From the NCBI RefSeq assembly GCF_052857255.1, contig NC_135502.1:158074099-158138098 (forward strand): a DNA stretch of 64,000 nucleotides. The letters run 5' to 3'. The notes beneath the pieces were generated by a model that saw nothing but the letters and a program-made list of their open reading frames with translations, searched no databases and was not told where the DNA came from. Source of the DNA: Amblyomma americanum (taxonomy: Eukaryota; Arthropoda; Arachnida; Ixodida; Ixodidae). How positions within the stretch are numbered: position 1 is the first letter of the stretch; each line of letters starts with the position of its first letter. Of this stretch, positions 62,201 through 64,000 are shown in pieces. Both the position numbers and the translations under genes were made by a program.

Positions 62201-64000
62201 GAAACTTTTGTAGAAAGTCTGTTTGAGAAAGTTCCTGTTGTAGAAACTCCATGTTGGAGAAACTCCATGTTGTAGAAACTATGTTTGAGAAACTCCATGT
62301 TGGAGAAACTCCGAGGGGGAGAAACTTCATGTTGCAGAAACCTCCTTTTGGAGAATGTCCTTTTAGAGACACTCCCTGTTGAACAAACTTCCTGTTGAAC
62401 AAACTATCTGTAGGAGAATCTCCTGGTTGGAGAAACTCCATTAAACATAAACTCCATTTTCCGAAAACTTCGTTAAAAAACTCCTTGTTGAGAAACTCCT
62501 TGTTCGAGAAAATATCTTATAGAAACTCTTTTGGAGAAACTCTATGTTGGAGAATCTCTCTGTTGGAGAAATTTCATGTTGCAGAAACTCTCCATTGAAA
62601 AACTCCAATTTGGAGAAACTCCAGGTTGGGGACTATGTTGGAGAAATACCCTGTTGGCAAAAATTCGTGTTAGAGAAACCACCTGCTGGAGAAACTCTCT
62701 GCTCCAGAAAACTCCTCTTAGAGAAAATTCCTGTTAAAGAAACACCATGTTAGAGAGAGTCCCTGTTGGAGAAATCTGTTGGAGAAAATCCATGTTGGAG
62801 AAATCCTTGTTGGAGAAACTCTATGTTCAAGAATCTCCCTGTTAGGTGGGACACTTCACGTTTGAGAAACTCCGTGTGGAAGAAGCTCCCTGAAGAGAAA
62901 TTTGTTTCCAGAGAAACTCCATGCTGGAGAAACTATATTTTGGAGAATATCCCAGATGGAGAGACTCCCTGTTGAACAAACTCATTAATAGAGAAACTGC
63001 CTGTTGTAGAAACTTGCTGTTCTAGCTCCCTTTCGGAGAAACTTTATTTTGTAGGAACTCTCTTTTGGAGGAACTTCCTGTTGGCGAAACTCCCTGATAG
63101 AGAAAATACATTTTGAGGAAAGTCTCTGTTGGAGAAACTCCATGCTGGAGAAATTCCCTGTTGGAGAAACTCCCTGTTGAACAAACTCCCTGTCGGTGAA
63201 GCTCCTGGTTGGAGAAACTCCATTTTGGAGAAACTCTGTTGGACAATCTGCATGTTAAAAAACTCTATGTTGGAAAACTGTGTTGGAGATACACCATGTT
63301 AGAGAAATGCCCTGTTACTCTCCGTTAGGGAAATTCTATGTTAGAGAAACTGCCTGTTGGAGAAACCGCTTGTTGTAGAAACTCCATTCTGGAGTTGGAG
63401 AAACTACATGTAGGAGAAACTCCAGGTTAGGACCACTTCATGTATGAGAAACTCGCTGTTTGAAGGAAATTGCCTGTTGAGAAACTTCATGCTTGAGAAA
63501 CTAAATGTTACAGAATGCCTCTGTTTGAGAAGCTCTCTGTTGGATACACTTCACTATGGAGGAACTTTGTATTGGAGAAACTCCATGTTGGAGAAGCTTC
63601 CTGTTGGAGAAACTCCCTGTTAGAGAAATTTCTGTTAGATCAAAATTATGTTGGAGAAAACCAATGCTGGAGAAACTCCATGTCAGAAAAACTCCCTATT
63701 GAATAATCTTCCTGTCGATAGACTCAATGCTGGGGAAGTCCTTGTTGGATAAACTCCATGTTGGAGAAACTCCATGTTGGGGAAACCCCCTGTTCAAGAA
63801 ACTCCATGTTGGAGCATATCTTTGTTGGAGAAACTCCTTGTTGGAGAAACTAATGGTTAGGGACACTTCATGTTTGAGAAACTGACTGTTGAGAAAACTG
63901 TTGAGAAACACCATGCTGCACAAACTCCATTTTGGATAAACTCTATGTTGGAGAAACTCCATCTTGGAGAAGAAATCATCTGTTGAAGAAACTTCCTGTT

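Larger units (their letters stand above)
45317..64000 (+). repeat. Satellite array 2, right of the transposon
   Basis: The 16-bp monomer array continues in the same orientation and in register with the sequence left of the transposon, and runs off the window end. It contains two long tandem duplications (46,581-50,811 and 53,247-59,288). Recurring blocks include one starting at tgtttcagaaa(c/a)tc near 37,346, 46,794, 48,939 and 61,242. Another is marked by gagaatatcccagatggaga near 39,154, 48,600, 50,685 and 62,943. Block order is less regular than in array 1, so no single HOR period fits the whole stretch. Confidence 0.96.

Overview
The window is eukaryotic repetitive DNA and I find no protein-coding gene I can defend. 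About 54 kb of the 64 kb is one satellite family. Its monomer is 16 bp, consensus TGTTGGAGAAACTCCM (M is mostly C or A), always in the same orientation. Both window ends lie inside the arrays. The host is probably an ixodid tick or a related chelicerate. That call is moderate at best: it rests on a degenerate tRNA-derived SINE near 35.8-35.97 kb whose box-A/box-B sequence and flanking tail look like tick SINEs as I remember them, plus A+T-rich noncoding spacer and CpG-rich mobile DNA. No database search was possible.

Layout. (1) 1-29,990: satellite array 1. From about 7.13 kb it is a head-to-tail higher-order repeat (HOR) of about 10,234 bp (about 640 monomers), present 2.2 times. Each HOR holds three related sub-blocks of 3,948, 2,312 and 3,974 bp. 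The first 7 kb is a rearranged mosaic of the same blocks, with local tandem duplications and a 91-bp palindrome-bearing insertion. (2) 29,991-37,344: non-satellite spacer with abrupt edges. It holds a pyrimidine-rich tract, an (AT)22 microsatellite, the SINE, a 12-bp-stem hairpin and a minisatellite of about 62 bp next to the right-hand array. (3) 37,345-64,000: satellite array 2, same monomer and orientation but a different block order, with tandem segmental duplications of 80 bp, 2.1 kb and 3,021 bp. (4) 43,105-45,316: a 2,212-bp non-autonomous DNA transposon inserted at a TA inside array 2. Two unoccupied paralogous sites at 55.91 and 58.93 kb define its ends to the base. It carries an internal diverged duplication, an uninterrupted (CTG)30 tract and a tRNA-like segment.

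How the parts relate. Nothing here resembles a gene pathway. The sequence records satellite evolution: monomer amplification, accumulation of diagnostic monomer variants, amplification of long blocks by unequal exchange, and insertion of mobile DNA. The many open frames of 60-235 codons on both strands arise because the 16-bp consensus has no stop codon in any of the six frames. I do not treat them as genes.
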